From assembly GCF_002127325.2 (NCBI RefSeq), contig NC_035448.2, positions 64,210,223 through 64,274,222 of the forward strand: a stretch of DNA of 64,000 nucleotides. Direction: 5' to 3'. Of this stretch, positions 22,871 to 33,259 are shown piece after piece (position 1 is the stretch's first letter; every line of letters begins with the position of its first letter). The notes below the pieces were generated by a model. That model saw only the letters and a program-made list of their open reading frames with translations. It searched no databases and was not told the DNA's origin. The translations under genes were made by a program, and so were the position numbers. This DNA is from Helianthus annuus (Eukaryota; Streptophyta; Magnoliopsida; Asterales; Asteraceae).

Positions 22871-25800
22871 TTGCATGTGCAGGCGGCTCCAGGAGGAACT
22901 ATTAATAGTCATTGGATTGTTGATAGTGGGGCTTCCAGGCACATGACGGGCGACTATCGTCTTCTTTTCGATGTGCGAAGTATAAGAGGAGGTTATGTCG
23001 CGTTTGCTGGAGACAAAGGAGGGTATATCACCGGCGAGGGAATGATCTCAAATGGAGTTGTGAGTTTCGACAAAATCAATTATGTGCAACAGCTGGATCA
23101 CAATCTCCCGAGTGTTTCTCAGATCTGCGACAAGAAGTTCACCGTGCATTTTGATGATGCCGGTTGTTATGTGCTGAAGCCAGGATTCAAGATTCCCGAA
23201 GAATGGATTCTCTTATCAGCTCCAAGAATTAATGATTTGTATGTCCTCGATATGAGCCAAGCAATAACTAAGTCCAAACAAGTTACTTGCTTTATTTCAA
23301 AAGCCACTGAAAAGGAGACGATCTCTTGGCACAGACGGATGGGTCATATTCACCTCAGAAAAATGAATCACCTAGTCAAAAACAATCTGGTGAGAGGTGT
23401 CAATGTGAAGAATTTTCAACTTCAAGATGTCTGTGTGCTGTGTCAGAAAGGGAAGCAGATCAAGAAATCACATCCATTGAAGAAGGTTAACACTGTAAAC
23501 ATGCCACTCGAACGTCTGCATATGGACCTTTTCGGCCCAGTCAAACACAAGAGTGTGCACGGGGAGGTTTTCTGCTTGGTAGTCACTGATGACTATTCAA
23601 GATTTTCATGGGTTGACTTCATGGTCCACAAGAGCGAGACTCCAGAAATTCTAAAGAATTTGATCACCTTGTTGGAAAATCTTTATAATCTAAAGGTGAG
23701 GCGAATTCGAAGCGACAATGGAACCGAGTTCAAAAACAGGGTTATGGATGAATTTTGCACTGCAAAAGGAATCCTTCATGAATACAGCTCTCGGTACACG
23801 CCACAACAAAACGGAGTCGCTGAAAGAAAGAACAGAACCTTAATTGAGACTGCAAGAACCATGTTGGTTGAGTCTCAGCTTCCAGTTCGATTCTGGACTG
23901 AAGCTGTTGCCTCGGCTTGCTACACGTTAAACAGGGTTCTCACAGTGAAAAGACATGGAAAAACGTGCTTCGAACTCCTACACAAGAAGACTCCTGACTT
24001 GGAATATCTAGAACCTTTTGGTGCACCATGTACCATGATTGAGCCTGACGGGAAGTTTGGTGCCAAAGCTATCGAAGGTTACTTCCTTGGGTATGCTACT
24101 CCTAATCTGCGAGTATGGAACCTGACTACCAAGAAGATTGAAGAATGGGGTGAAGTAAGAGTTCAAAGATATTCTAATCCACCGAAGCCTTCTGGAGATC
24201 CATGGATGTTCGATTATGATGGTCTTTTCAACTCATTTAATCTGCCGACATTTGATGATGACAATGCAATTGCTCAAATGTTGTCTGAAAGCGAGAATGC
24301 GACTGGCTCTCAGTTAGCTCGCCCAATCATTGTTGACTCACAAGCATCTTCTTCTGTCAACAATCTCATTTCAAATGAGGTGTTTAATGATGTTGTTGAC
24401 TACAATTTGTCATCGGAAGATGAGGAGTATGTTGATGCAAATGATGGTGAAGCACCGCGTCCGGTTCAAGGTACTTCAGAAGCAATGGATCCAGTGTCTG
24501 CGCCAATTGTCCAAGAAGAAAATGCATCATCTTCTACAACTCAACAGCTTCAGAATGATATCGGGAATTTAAATATCAATAACTTGAGGTCAAATGTTGA
24601 AATTCCTCCAGTTTCTTAAACCCGAATTCATAACATTCATCCTCAGCAGAATATTATAGGTGATGTTCTCAGTGGTGCAAGGACAAGGAATCAAATCAGA
24701 AATAACGAAAATGCTGGCTTGTATGCTGAGATACGAGAATCGGGACAACAAAATGATTGGTCTTTCGCCTGCTATGTTAGCCAAGAAGAGCCTAGATCTT
24801 GGAAGGAGGCATTGAAAGATGATTCCTGGGTGGAAGCCATGCAAGAAGAACTTCAGCAGTTCGAGAAGTTGGGCGTATGGAAATTGGTTGATAGGCCCGA
24901 CAACTACAAGAAGATCGGAACTCGTTGGGTGTTTAAGTGCAAGAAGGACGACCGTGGGATTGTTGTCCGAAACAAAGCAAGGTTAGTTGTTCAAGGCTTC
25001 AGTCAGATAGAAGGTATTGACTACAATGAAGTGTACGCACCTGTTGCCCGTCTGGAGGCTATTAGAATCTTTCTAGCCTACGCATCCTTCAAGAAATTCA
25101 AGGTGTATCAGATGGATGTTAAAAGTGCATTTCTTCACGGAGTAGTCGAAGAGGAAGTATATGTCGAGCAACCACCGGGGTTTGAAGATCCATTACATCC
25201 TGACAGAGTTTTACTGCTTAACAAGGCGTTATATGGTCTTCATCAAGCACCCCGAGCCTGGTATGAGACACTGTCTACCTACCTGCTGAACAACGGGTTT
25301 AGACGGGGTTTGATCAATTGTACCCTCTTCATCAAAGAAAAAGGTGAAGATCTTATGTTGGTACAAGTGTATGTCGATGACATTATCTTTGGTTCTACTG
25401 ATGATAAGTTATGTAAGGAATTTGAGAAGGTGATGCAAGATTGATTCGAGATGAGTGCGATGGGTGAAATGACGTTCTTCTTGGGTTTGCAAGTTAATCA
25501 GTCCGAATCTGGAATTTTTATCCATCAAACCAAGTACGTAGGAGACATCTTGAGCCGGTTCCAGATGTCCGATTCGAAGCCAATTTCTACTCCTCTTCCG
25601 CAGAATCACGGGATTACTCCGGATGAAAAAGGGGAAGCTGTGGACTCTTCACTTTATCGTGCTATGATTGGATCTTTAATGTATCTCACCGCATCAAGAC
25701 CCGACATTATGTATCCAACGTGCCTTCTCGCCAGATACCAAGCAAATCCAAAGGTCTCTCACTATGCTGCTGTTAAAAGGATTTTTCGTTATCTGAAGGG

Positions 25801-26317
25801 TTGCCCTGACACCGGGTTATGGTACCCTAAGGATGATAACTTCGATCTCAAGGCTTACAGTGATTCTGATTTCGGCGGCTGCAAGAAAGATGGCAAATCA
25901 ACTACAGCAGGATGTCAGTTCTTAGGCAATCGCCTAGTCACTTGGCAGTGCAAGAAGCAGACATGTGTGGCTACGTCTACATGTGAAGCGGAATACATTG
26001 CTGCGTCTAGTTGCTGCTCCCAGGTTCTATGGATCCAACAACAGATGCGGGACTACGGTTTTGAATTCCTAACTACTCCTATTTATGTTGATAATGAAGC
26101 TGCTTTACAGATCACTAGAAATCCTGTACAGCACTCAAAAACGAAGCACATCGATATTAAATATCACTTCATACGTGATTGCTTTGAAAAGAGACTTATC
26201 GATGTGGTTCACATTCATACCGAGCACCAACGTGCCGACCTTTTTACCAAAGCATTTGATAAATCAAGATTCGATTATTTACTTTTGGTAAACGGCATAA
26301 AGGTGAAGCAAGAGTAA
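22871..26317 (+). pseudogene. Pol of element B: protease, integrase, RT, RNase H (two in-frame stops)
   Basis: A single frame of about 1149 codons, different from the gag frame. Protease: WIVDSGASRHMTG. Integrase: zinc domain (H-H-C-C around WHRRMGH...CVLCQKGK) and catalytic D, D, E in MDLFGP, SDNGTEF and NGVAERKN. Reverse transcriptase: conserved [11 protein letters not shown] and YVDD (25373-25384). RNase H: SDSDFGGC and TCEAEYIAAS. Stops are TAA at 24617 and TGA at 25442, both explained by one C-to-T change (CAA and CGA). The domain order identifies Ty1/copia. The upstream codon in this frame is TAG at 22868, so how pol is expressed after gag is unclear. The frame as displayed begins at a TTG; no ATG was chosen. 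Confidence 0.95.
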
Positions 26318-26814
26318 CCGACATCGGGAAATCGTTTTTGTAAATATTTTTCTAAAACCAAAAATCCAAAAACATGTTTTTACTTTATTTTATTTTTGAA
26401 TTTTAGGGGGAGAAAGTTTCAAGAAAAATACAAAAACATTGAAAAACCACAAAAATACAAAAATATGTCTTTAATTTATTTACTTTCTGCATTTAAGGGG
26501 GAGAAAATTCAGAAAAACACAAAAACAATAGAAAAACAAAAATGAGTTTCTTGGTAATATAAGGGAAAATGATATTACATCAGAGGTCGGTCGAAACATG
26601 TTTCTAGAAATCAAAAGAAAAGAAAATGATAAGTAGCTCTACTAATGATGTACCGGTAGACTCACGATCATTTTAAAGTATGCAGGAGATATAAACATAA
26701 CGAACTGAAAACCGCGTGGGAACCGCTCATTGGCATATGGTCTTGGTACCGAAATTTCGTTTGATAGATTGCCGAGGTTCTGAGATATTCGGGGTTTATG
26801 CTGTTTATCATCTG

Positions 26815-26865
26815 GGTATCATGGTTGTTTCTATAAAAGACAAAGTCTAGTTCTTCCATGATACC
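26815..26865 (+). ncRNA. Predicted RNA hairpin in the 3' noncoding module, element B
   Basis: GGTATCATGG (26815-26824) pairs perfectly with CCATGATACC (26856-26865) around a 31-base loop. It occupies the same aligned place as the hairpins of A and C, but three base pairs differ by compensatory changes. Confidence 0.65.
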
Positions 26866-27732
26866 ATACATACGTGTACATATCTCATACTGCATTCGAC
26901 CTCAATAAGTGATAAACAATCACATGTCCAATCAAAATAAGTGATAATATATCACATCTTTCCGGGAGTCAAGTTCGTCTCTCTGCTGTACGAAAGTACT
27001 GACCTGTTCACGGACTTGCTCACATAGGGCTTGGTTTTCAAACTCAAATAAGTGACTTGTTCACATTTTATATACGTTAAAAACGGATGATAAATGGTAT
27101 ACTTCCCAGTAAGATGAACTCTCGTGCATACCTTGATACGGGAATGTGTCGCGAGTGGATGAACACCGGTCGGTAAGTATAAATCATACCTTAAATGTAT
27201 CTCAATGTATTATGATTACACTTGATTGCTGAGTTTAAGTGGATAACAATATCGGTAATTGTGGTAGAATACTTATCCGCTTCTGTAAAAGAATCTTAAA
27301 AGGAAATGTGTTTTGACAAAAGACCGCGAACTGATATGATTCTCTTCGCCAGAAACTCGCAAAAATATTGTTGTGTTTGTACATATTTATTTACTGCTTA
27401 ACTTTTATTGTTTTATTTTAAACAGTTTTGTCGTTTGGTGCATATCAGCACGACATTAGCGGTGATGTCGTTTGATAACATTCAAAGGATATTAAAATTA
27501 TTGTCTTTTATTTTATCAAAATCCAAAAAGATTTTCAATTTAATCTTATTTTTGATTAACTGATGTTGGTGCTCGATCCGATACCTGGCAAGCCGAAATA
27601 CTTCATAAAACTGACCTTTGCAGAACTTCATAACGGGCAATTTTTTTTCAAAATGGTCATTTCTGAAAACTTCTAAAAATTTGAAGGGTTTGAATTGCAA
27701 ATTCCCAAAATCCAAAGTGTTGGTGAAAATCT

Positions 27733-28032
27733 GATCCTTCGAGGAAGCAATGGCCCTCGAAAGATCAGATGGTCAATGAAAGTCAATCCTCATGGTCGAA
27801 AGATGAATTGGTCAACGAAGGATTTGACAAATTTGATCTTTCAAGCTGATCAGACTTTTCGAAAGATGGATCAGGTCGAAAGATGTCCTTCGAGGGTTCT
27901 CACAAATATCTGGTATCTTTCGATCCAGATCCACAAATATCTGGTATCTTTCGATCCAGATCTGGATCCTTCGACCAAAAGCTCATCTTTCGAAGCACCT
28001 TTTCATCTTTCGAAAGGTCTTTGATCCTTCGA
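27733..28032 (+). repeat. Motif array upstream of the internal TATA, element B
   Basis: About fourteen ATCCTTCGA/ATCTTTCGA-type motifs in both orientations. This includes a local tandem copy of a unit of about 34 bases (CACAAATATCTGGTATCTTT... at about 27900-27960). The last motif (TTGATCCTTCGA, 28021-28032) lies 25 bases before TATAAAA. In the LTR the last motif lies 19 bases before the TATA. Confidence 0.85.
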
Positions 28033-28057
28033 GACGGTTCAAGTTTCAAGGTCAGAG

Positions 28058-28064
28058 TATAAAA
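28058..28064 (+). promoter_or_regulatory. Putative internal TATA box for ORF3
   Basis: TATAAAA followed by G, directly downstream of the motif array and about 940 bases before the ORF3 start. A donor-like CACG|GTAGGA at 28188 and the acceptor at 29001 would allow a leader intron. Inference from layout only. Confidence 0.5.
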
Positions 28065-28623
28065 GTGGTCATCTTCTTCATTTAAACATGACATTTCAAA
28101 ATTCATCACTCAAAAATCCTCTGATTATACCGAAACTCTGCCAAAATCGAAACAAGTTAAGATATCAGGATTTCTATAACATTCACGGTAGGATAATCCT
28201 AATACTCTTAACAAACAACAACACGAACACTTCATTTGATCATGTGATGTTATCCTTCTTGTTCTTGTTTTCATGCTTATGAAAATGATGAATGAAATGT
28301 GATTTATATGTAATATGATAATGTTGCAAATATGTTAGTGTTAGGTTTTTGATGACCCGGAGGTTTTTAATATGGATGGTAGTTCTCGATGTCAAGGGTT
28401 TTGGGCTTGGGATTAACCATAGTTATGTTTTGGGATTTGGGTTTAAATCGGACTCAGAAGTAATGCATTTGACACTAAGATGTTGATGTTTTAAATGGTT
28501 TTGATGTTGTTGTTTTTAACTGGTATGAAACATACTTGAAAACCACTTAAAACTGTCACCGGAAATCAAACTTAAAACAATCACCGGAAAATAATCCGAT
28601 GAACAGTGCCGCCGGAAAACAAC

Positions 28624-28893
28624 ACGAAGGATGATGGTTCCTAACCTCGAAAGATGGACTGCATATTATCCTTCGAAATGAGATTCGAAGGATACAAGGC
28701 TTTTCGAAGGATTCATCCTTCGATTGATCAGATCTTTCGATTGATCAAAATATCTTTCAAAATTTATGATCTTTCGAAAGTTAATCCTTCGATAAGGCAT
28801 TTCATCCTTCGAGGAAAATAACATCTTTCGATCAGATTGTCATCCTTTGAGCCAAGTGTCAATCCTTCGATGTCTAAATGGAGTCCTTCGAGG
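28624..28893 (+). repeat. Motif array between internal TATA and ORF3, element B
   Basis: About fourteen further ATCCTTCGA/ATCTTTCGA-type motifs, some inverted. It is placed relative to ORF3 as the leader array (18421-18745) is placed relative to gag. Confidence 0.85.
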
Positions 28894-29003
28894 AATCCAA
28901 CACTTAGAAATTTTTCAAGAAATTGAAATTTTTCTAAGTGTGAAATCCTTGATGACTGTTTGACAATTTTCTCATTACGTGTCTGTGTTTTTCATGAACA
29001 GAA

Positions 29004-32000
29004 ATGGCACCGAAAGTGAAGAAGGAACGGGCAAAACCAACTAAGAGAGAAAAGTCCGAAGTTGAATCTATGTCCGAGCCAAGACATAACATGGCCGCGT
29101 ATCTGCAACCGGAAGGCAAAGTTAGTCCGGAATTCGATGGGATAATGGAGTATCTTCACCGGGCACGAATCAACTACGCCATTACTACTCAACACACCGC
29201 TTACCAGTCTCAGATCAAGGAATTCTGGAATTCTGCTGTGGTTGAAACAGTGGATAATCAAGAAGTGATAAGAGGATTCGTTACTGAGAAACCCGTGGTG
29301 ATCACCGAGAACACCATCAGAGCGCGTTTGCAATTAGGAGATCAACCAGAAGATTCGGCTTCCATTGATTTACAGTGTCAGCGTGGTTTATTGATGAGGC
29401 TATGTTACTCTGATAATGTGCTAGCAAATCAGATAAACAAAGGGTCTATGCCGTTACGATACAAGTTCTTATTGCATATTCTTATTCACTGCCTGAGCAA
29501 CAAACGGTCTGGATACGATCTGTCGCCGATTGAATTGACGGGATTGTTTACGGCTTTAATTCTGAATAAGCCGTTCAACATATCACGTTACATCTTCGAC
29601 AATCTGAAAGAGAATGCTCGCCGGCCACTTCCATCAGCAAATCAACGGACGTCAACCAAGTTTTGGTTATATCCAAGATTCTTGCAAATGATGATCGATG
29701 ATCAGATTCCGGATCTTCCCAAAGTTGAAGCAGATGTTCTTCCAGTTAATCCGATGAACGAGCGTACACTGCTGATCTTCAAGTCCATGTCTAAGTACAA
29801 GGAATCCGATCCAGTGAGAAAGCTTATTGGTCACCTCGATGTTCCGACCTACGAGGCACCACAGAACAACAAGTGGCGTCGAGATGCAAGTGATTCTGAT
29901 GATGAAGAGCCAAGGTTCATTGCGTTAGCTAACACACAACTCGGGGCTAAGCACGGAATTAAAGCATCGAGCAGGAAGTCTGCTGGAAGTTCCAGTGCGG
30001 CAGCACATGTTGAAGTTGATGTGAATGTTGCTGCAGAAGAAGTCCAAGGAGTGTTCATCGATTCTGATGTCCGTAGTGATATTGGTGGTACTGTAGTTGG
30101 AGATACATGTGGTAGTGCAGGTGGAGATGGTGGTACTGTAAGTCGGTCAGGTGATGATACGACCGACAAAGGTAAAGGTAAGGTAGACGAGCCGAGGAAA
30201 TTGGTGGATGAAAGTAGTTCGTCTTCTGATGATGAAGGAGGTTCTGGTGATGGTGATTCGTCTTCTGAGGATGATAATCCTCCTCCTCCAGGGATGCGAA
30301 AGGCTTATGATCAGCGTGGGAATTTTCGTGGTTTTGAACGTATAGAGAAACCGGTTAGAACCGCAGAATCTGACAAAGATGAGGATTATATTCCTGCTGC
30401 TCCTGGTTTGATTAGAAAGAGGAAAGCAAGAAGACAGGGTACTCGTACTTCAAAGAAATCAAAGGACGGATCAGGGTCAATAGGTGAAACTGCTGGCGAT
30501 GCCCCTATACCTGTTTCTATCCAGCATTCAACGCCTCCAGAGCATCAGCTACCACCTGTCAGTGATCAATTGACTACATCAGAGATGCTGGAGCTGGTCT
30601 CTTCTCCTCAGACGTCTTCTGGGACACGCACGACGACTGTTGATCAACAGCCGCCTGCAACTCCCGTCTCAGGTACACACGTACGGCCTCCTCTTGTTAT
30701 TACTGGTCCAACAGGTACTTCCGGTCCAACTGGTCAGTCTGGTTCCTCAGGACCTGAGCCTTCACGGCCGACTCTAGCAGAAACATTGTCTAGTTTGTCT
30801 GAAGCTGAGAAAATTCACTTCCTGATCGAACAAATCAGCGAATTGGGTAACTTAGTCGTTCGGAATACTAGAAAGATTGAAGAGTATCGTGTACAGCGAA
30901 CACAGGATGTGGTGGCACACAACAAGCTAGTCTCTATCGTTGATGCTCAAAATCTTAAGATAAAAGAACAAGCTCTAGAGATTGAAAGGCTGAAAGAAGC
31001 AAACAGGGCTCGTGATAGGGAAGTTGAGATAATGAAAGGGCATAGCACTGTGTTAGAGCATGAGGCAAAAGTGTTAAAGCAGAAGCATGAAGAGCTGTCG
31101 GAGCGCTATAAAAATCGTGATGATCGCTTAATAGAAGCCTTCAAGCCTGTTCATGCAAACTTCAAGAAAATTAATCACAAAGTAGGTACGCTTTGGAATG
31201 AAAGGTGCAACGCTTTAGGCATCGTTCCCTCAAAGCGTGGCGATGACAAAGACGATGATGAAGCGAATCCTGATCAACCAGCTGCCTCAGGTTCCGGTGC
31301 AACTGCATCCGGTGCTGCAGGTGGGTCTGGTACGTCTCAAGATGCTCCTACTGCTCCTCCAACAGCTACCACTGGTCCGTCTGAGCAGACTGAATCGTTG
31401 GAAGCTTCGGCAGGGTTTGAACATGTTAGTCTTGAACCGGAAGCGTTTGCCGATCTCCCTGAATCCTCAATTGTTCAACAGTATCATCCAGTCACGGGTG
31501 AACTATTAGAAGAGGGAGAACACGTTACAGATATGTCTGATGAACGTGTATTAGCTCTGAAGGAATTGGATGAAGTTGATGTGAAGATGATCGATGCTAC
31601 TCTGTTAGTTCCGGACGAAACCGATTTCTCTACGATTGATGAAATCTTCATCGGTTCGGATCCGGAACGTCCTGTTTATGTTGGTCAAGATAATGCGGAG
31701 TTTAATGCTCTTGATGATGAGTTTGTGGCGGCGAAGACAGCAGAATTTGCTAATCTTTCTTCAGATTCTCCTACAGCTCAAGAAAACCGTGAGAAGACCG
31801 TGAACGAATGGCGAGCGGATTTCCTAGCTAGGAATCCTCCTCCGCTCCCTCCGTTGGATCAAGTCAACTACATGAATCTGGAAAAGAATTCGGCTCGGGG
31901 TCGTATTATTAGCTGGATGTTCATCAAGGAGCTTCACTGCATGGTTGTGAAGCGAGAATGCGGCCTTCAGTACTTTAGGACTCTTCTCAGCATTCTTTCA

Positions 32001-32552
32001 CTTCCTTATTATGATGTTGTTGTTTTGGCTCAGCTGAAGGTTATTAATCGAGTCGAAGAAAAGATGGTGGATCTGTTCGCCAAGAAGATCAGGTTGGAAC
32101 GAAGAAGGGGTTGGAAGGATCCGCTATACAAGCCGCAGTTTCCTCGATACGAGCAGATCAGGTTTATGCTTGATCCAGACACAAATACTGCTCGTTATCG
32201 TTTGGTTTATGATCCTCCAAAGTTGATGAAGAAGATACCGTTGTTGAAAATGAAGACAGATTTTCTGGGTAACTTTCGTTGCTGGGTTTATGATGCAGAT
32301 ACTGGAGAAGCGGTGATCCTATTCCAAGACAGTCAGGAGAACTTTCGAATAATAGATCCGATGTGGATTACTAACATGTCCAGGTCGGATATTATTGTTC
32401 TTAAGGATCACGAGATCAACTACTTGGTTAGGGATCGGGAACAAGCAATGAAGTTTCAGAAGATGGCCTTGTATTGCTTCAACCTACTTGTGAATGCGGG
32501 AAGTGCATGGTCAACGCATCACTTGACGGTTGAAAGGACGTCAGAGACGTGA
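29004..32552 (+). CDS. ORF3 of element B, 1182 residues, post-pol protein of unknown function
   Basis: An uninterrupted sense-strand ORF between pol and the 3' LTR. Residues about 30-260 form a folded-looking domain (IMEYLHRARINYAITTQHTA ... FWLYPRFLQMMID) that I recall from post-pol ORFs of Sirevirus-like elements in composites. A low-complexity acidic/Ser region follows (about 330-440), then a basic nuclear-localisation-like patch (RKRKARRQG...KKSK, about 472-490), a Ser/Pro/Thr-rich linker, a long coiled coil (about 600-755), a second acidic stretch, and a C-terminal domain (about 940-1182). I see no signal peptide and no membrane segment, so calling it an envelope protein is not supported, although the position is that of env-like ORFs of Sireviruses. 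The ATG follows an acceptor-like AG by two bases. It ends 41 bases before the 3' LTR. Confidence 0.85.
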   Translation: MAPKVKKERAKPTKREKSEVESMSEPRHNMAAYLQPEGKVSPEFDGIMEYLHRARINYAITTQHTAYQSQIKEFWNSAVVETVDNQEVIRGFVTEKPVVITENTIRARLQLGDQPEDSASIDLQCQRGLLMRLCYSDNVLANQINKGSMPLRYKFLLHILIHCLSNKRSGYDLSPIELTGLFTALILNKPFNISRYIFDNLKENARRPLPSANQRTSTKFWLYPRFLQMMIDDQIPDLPKVEADVLPVNPMNERTLLIFKSMSKYKESDPVRKLIGHLDVPTYEAPQNNKWRRDASDSDDEEPRFIALANTQLGAKHGIKASSRKSAGSSSAAAHVEVDVNVAAEEVQGVFIDSDVRSDIGGTVVGDTCGSAGGDGGTVSRSGDDTTDKGKGKVDEPRKLVDESSSSSDDEGGSGDGDSSSEDDNPPPPGMRKAYDQRGNFRGFERIEKPVRTAESDKDEDYIPAAPGLIRKRKARRQGTRTSKKSKDGSGSIGETAGDAPIPVSIQHSTPPEHQLPPVSDQLTTSEMLELVSSPQTSSGTRTTTVDQQPPATPVSGTHVRPPLVITGPTGTSGPTGQSGSSGPEPSRPTLAETLSSLSEAEKIHFLIEQISELGNLVVRNTRKIEEYRVQRTQDVVAHNKLVSIVDAQNLKIKEQALEIERLKEANRARDREVEIMKGHSTVLEHEAKVLKQKHEELSERYKNRDDRLIEAFKPVHANFKKINHKVGTLWNERCNALGIVPSKRGDDKDDDEANPDQPAASGSGATASGAAGGSGTSQDAPTAPPTATTGPSEQTESLEASAGFEHVSLEPEAFADLPESSIVQQYHPVTGELLEEGEHVTDMSDERVLALKELDEVDVKMIDATLLVPDETDFSTIDEIFIGSDPERPVYVGQDNAEFNALDDEFVAAKTAEFANLSSDSPTAQENREKTVNEWRADFLARNPPPLPPLDQVNYMNLEKNSARGRIISWMFIKELHCMVVKRECGLQYFRTLLSILSLPYYDVVVLAQLKVINRVEEKMVDLFAKKIRLERRRGWKDPLYKPQFPRYEQIRFMLDPDTNTARYRLVYDPPKLMKKIPLLKMKTDFLGNFRCWVYDADTGEAVILFQDSQENFRIIDPMWITNMSRSDIIVLKDHEINYLVRDREQAMKFQKMALYCFNLLVNAGSAWSTHHLTVERTSET

Positions 32553-32579
32553 AGACACAAAGATCGAGACAAAGCTACA

Positions 32580-32593
32580 GCCAAGGGGGAGTT
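32580..32593 (+). promoter_or_regulatory. Polypurine tract of element B
   Basis: CCAAGGGGGAGTT abuts the 3' LTR start at 32594. Confidence 0.8.
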
Positions 32594-33259
32594 TGTTGGT
32601 GCACTTGTGTCTGTACTTTGTCTGTATTTTGTAATGTTATAAAACGATGTCTTTTGTTAGTCTTGTTTACGTCTTGTGTTGTTAATATGTGTTTTGATGT
32701 AAGTTTGACCAAGTCAACCATCCTCCTGGTTTGACTTGGCCAAACAGTTAACACATGATTTGTAAGTTGTTGTGTCGAAGCATGAGTCATCGAAGGATTG
32801 TTTATATCCTTCGATGAGCTCGAAAGATAACCTTCGATGGATGTAGATGGACCTCGAAGGATATACCATCCTTCGAGGTATATGTGGATCCTTCGATAGG
32901 TGTCTGGTCGATAGATGATCTTTCGATCAGACAATTTGATCCTTCGACCAGATGGTCTATTATGGATATATATAGTCATGTATGGGCTCACTTCACATAT
33001 AGACAGTTTAGACAGAAAGATAGAAAGTGTGTGTGAGTGAACTAAGTCTTGTAGAGAGCATTTTCAGTTTGGTCAAGGGCTGTAACCGTGTCCACTGAAA
33101 TACAAGAGAAAACTTTGATATCTCGTGTGTCTACCTTTCTCTTTGTAGCTTGTGTTCTCATATAAACTACCGGTTTGCATTCTAGCTTGGATTCCGCACT
33201 TGCTAGTGTGTTAAACATAACAAGGATAAGGTTTAACCTCAACCTCCGGGGGACCTACA
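32594..33259 (+). repeat. 3' LTR of element B
   Basis: Same 666-bp length as the 5' LTR with about eight differences by eye. The motif array is at 32775-32948. The TSD GTTCA follows. Confidence 0.95.

Larger units (their letters stand above)
26318..29003 (+). promoter_or_regulatory. Spacer between pol and ORF3: conserved module and putative internal promoter
   Basis: Noncoding. Two purine tracts (26403-26413 and 26494-26506) follow pol. At 26560-27400 lies the module shared with elements A and C, with its hairpin at 26815-26865. Then come a motif array (27733-28032), TATAAAA (28058-28064), CCGGAA words (28556-28615), a second array (28624-28893) and an acceptor-like GTGTTTTTCATGAACAG ending at 29001, two bases before the ORF3 ATG. 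Confidence 0.65.
17358..33259 (+). mobile_element. Copia element B: 15.9 kb Sirevirus-like element with gag, pol and ORF3
   Basis: A full-length element of 15,902 bp. It has two 666-bp LTRs (17358-18023 and 32594-33259), a tRNA-Met PBS, a polypurine tract (AAGGGGGAG) and the TSD GTTCA (17353-17357 and 33260-33264). Coding order is gag (18864-22862), pol with protease, integrase, RT and RNase H (22871-26317), and a third ORF of 1182 codons (29004-32552). The integrase-before-RT order makes it Ty1/copia. The long gag with two knuckles, extra ORF and repeated purine tracts point to the Sirevirus group. The LTRs differ at about eight positions by eye (about 1.2%), so the insertion is young, although gag and pol carry four nonsense codons. 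Confidence 0.95.

Noticed and set aside
29849..30169. Minus-strand ORF opposite ORF3 of B
   Set aside because: Shadow frame within the low-complexity part of ORF3.
29004..32552. Calling ORF3 an envelope glycoprotein
   Set aside because: No signal peptide, hydrophobic anchor or fusion-type segment is visible; only its position is env-like.
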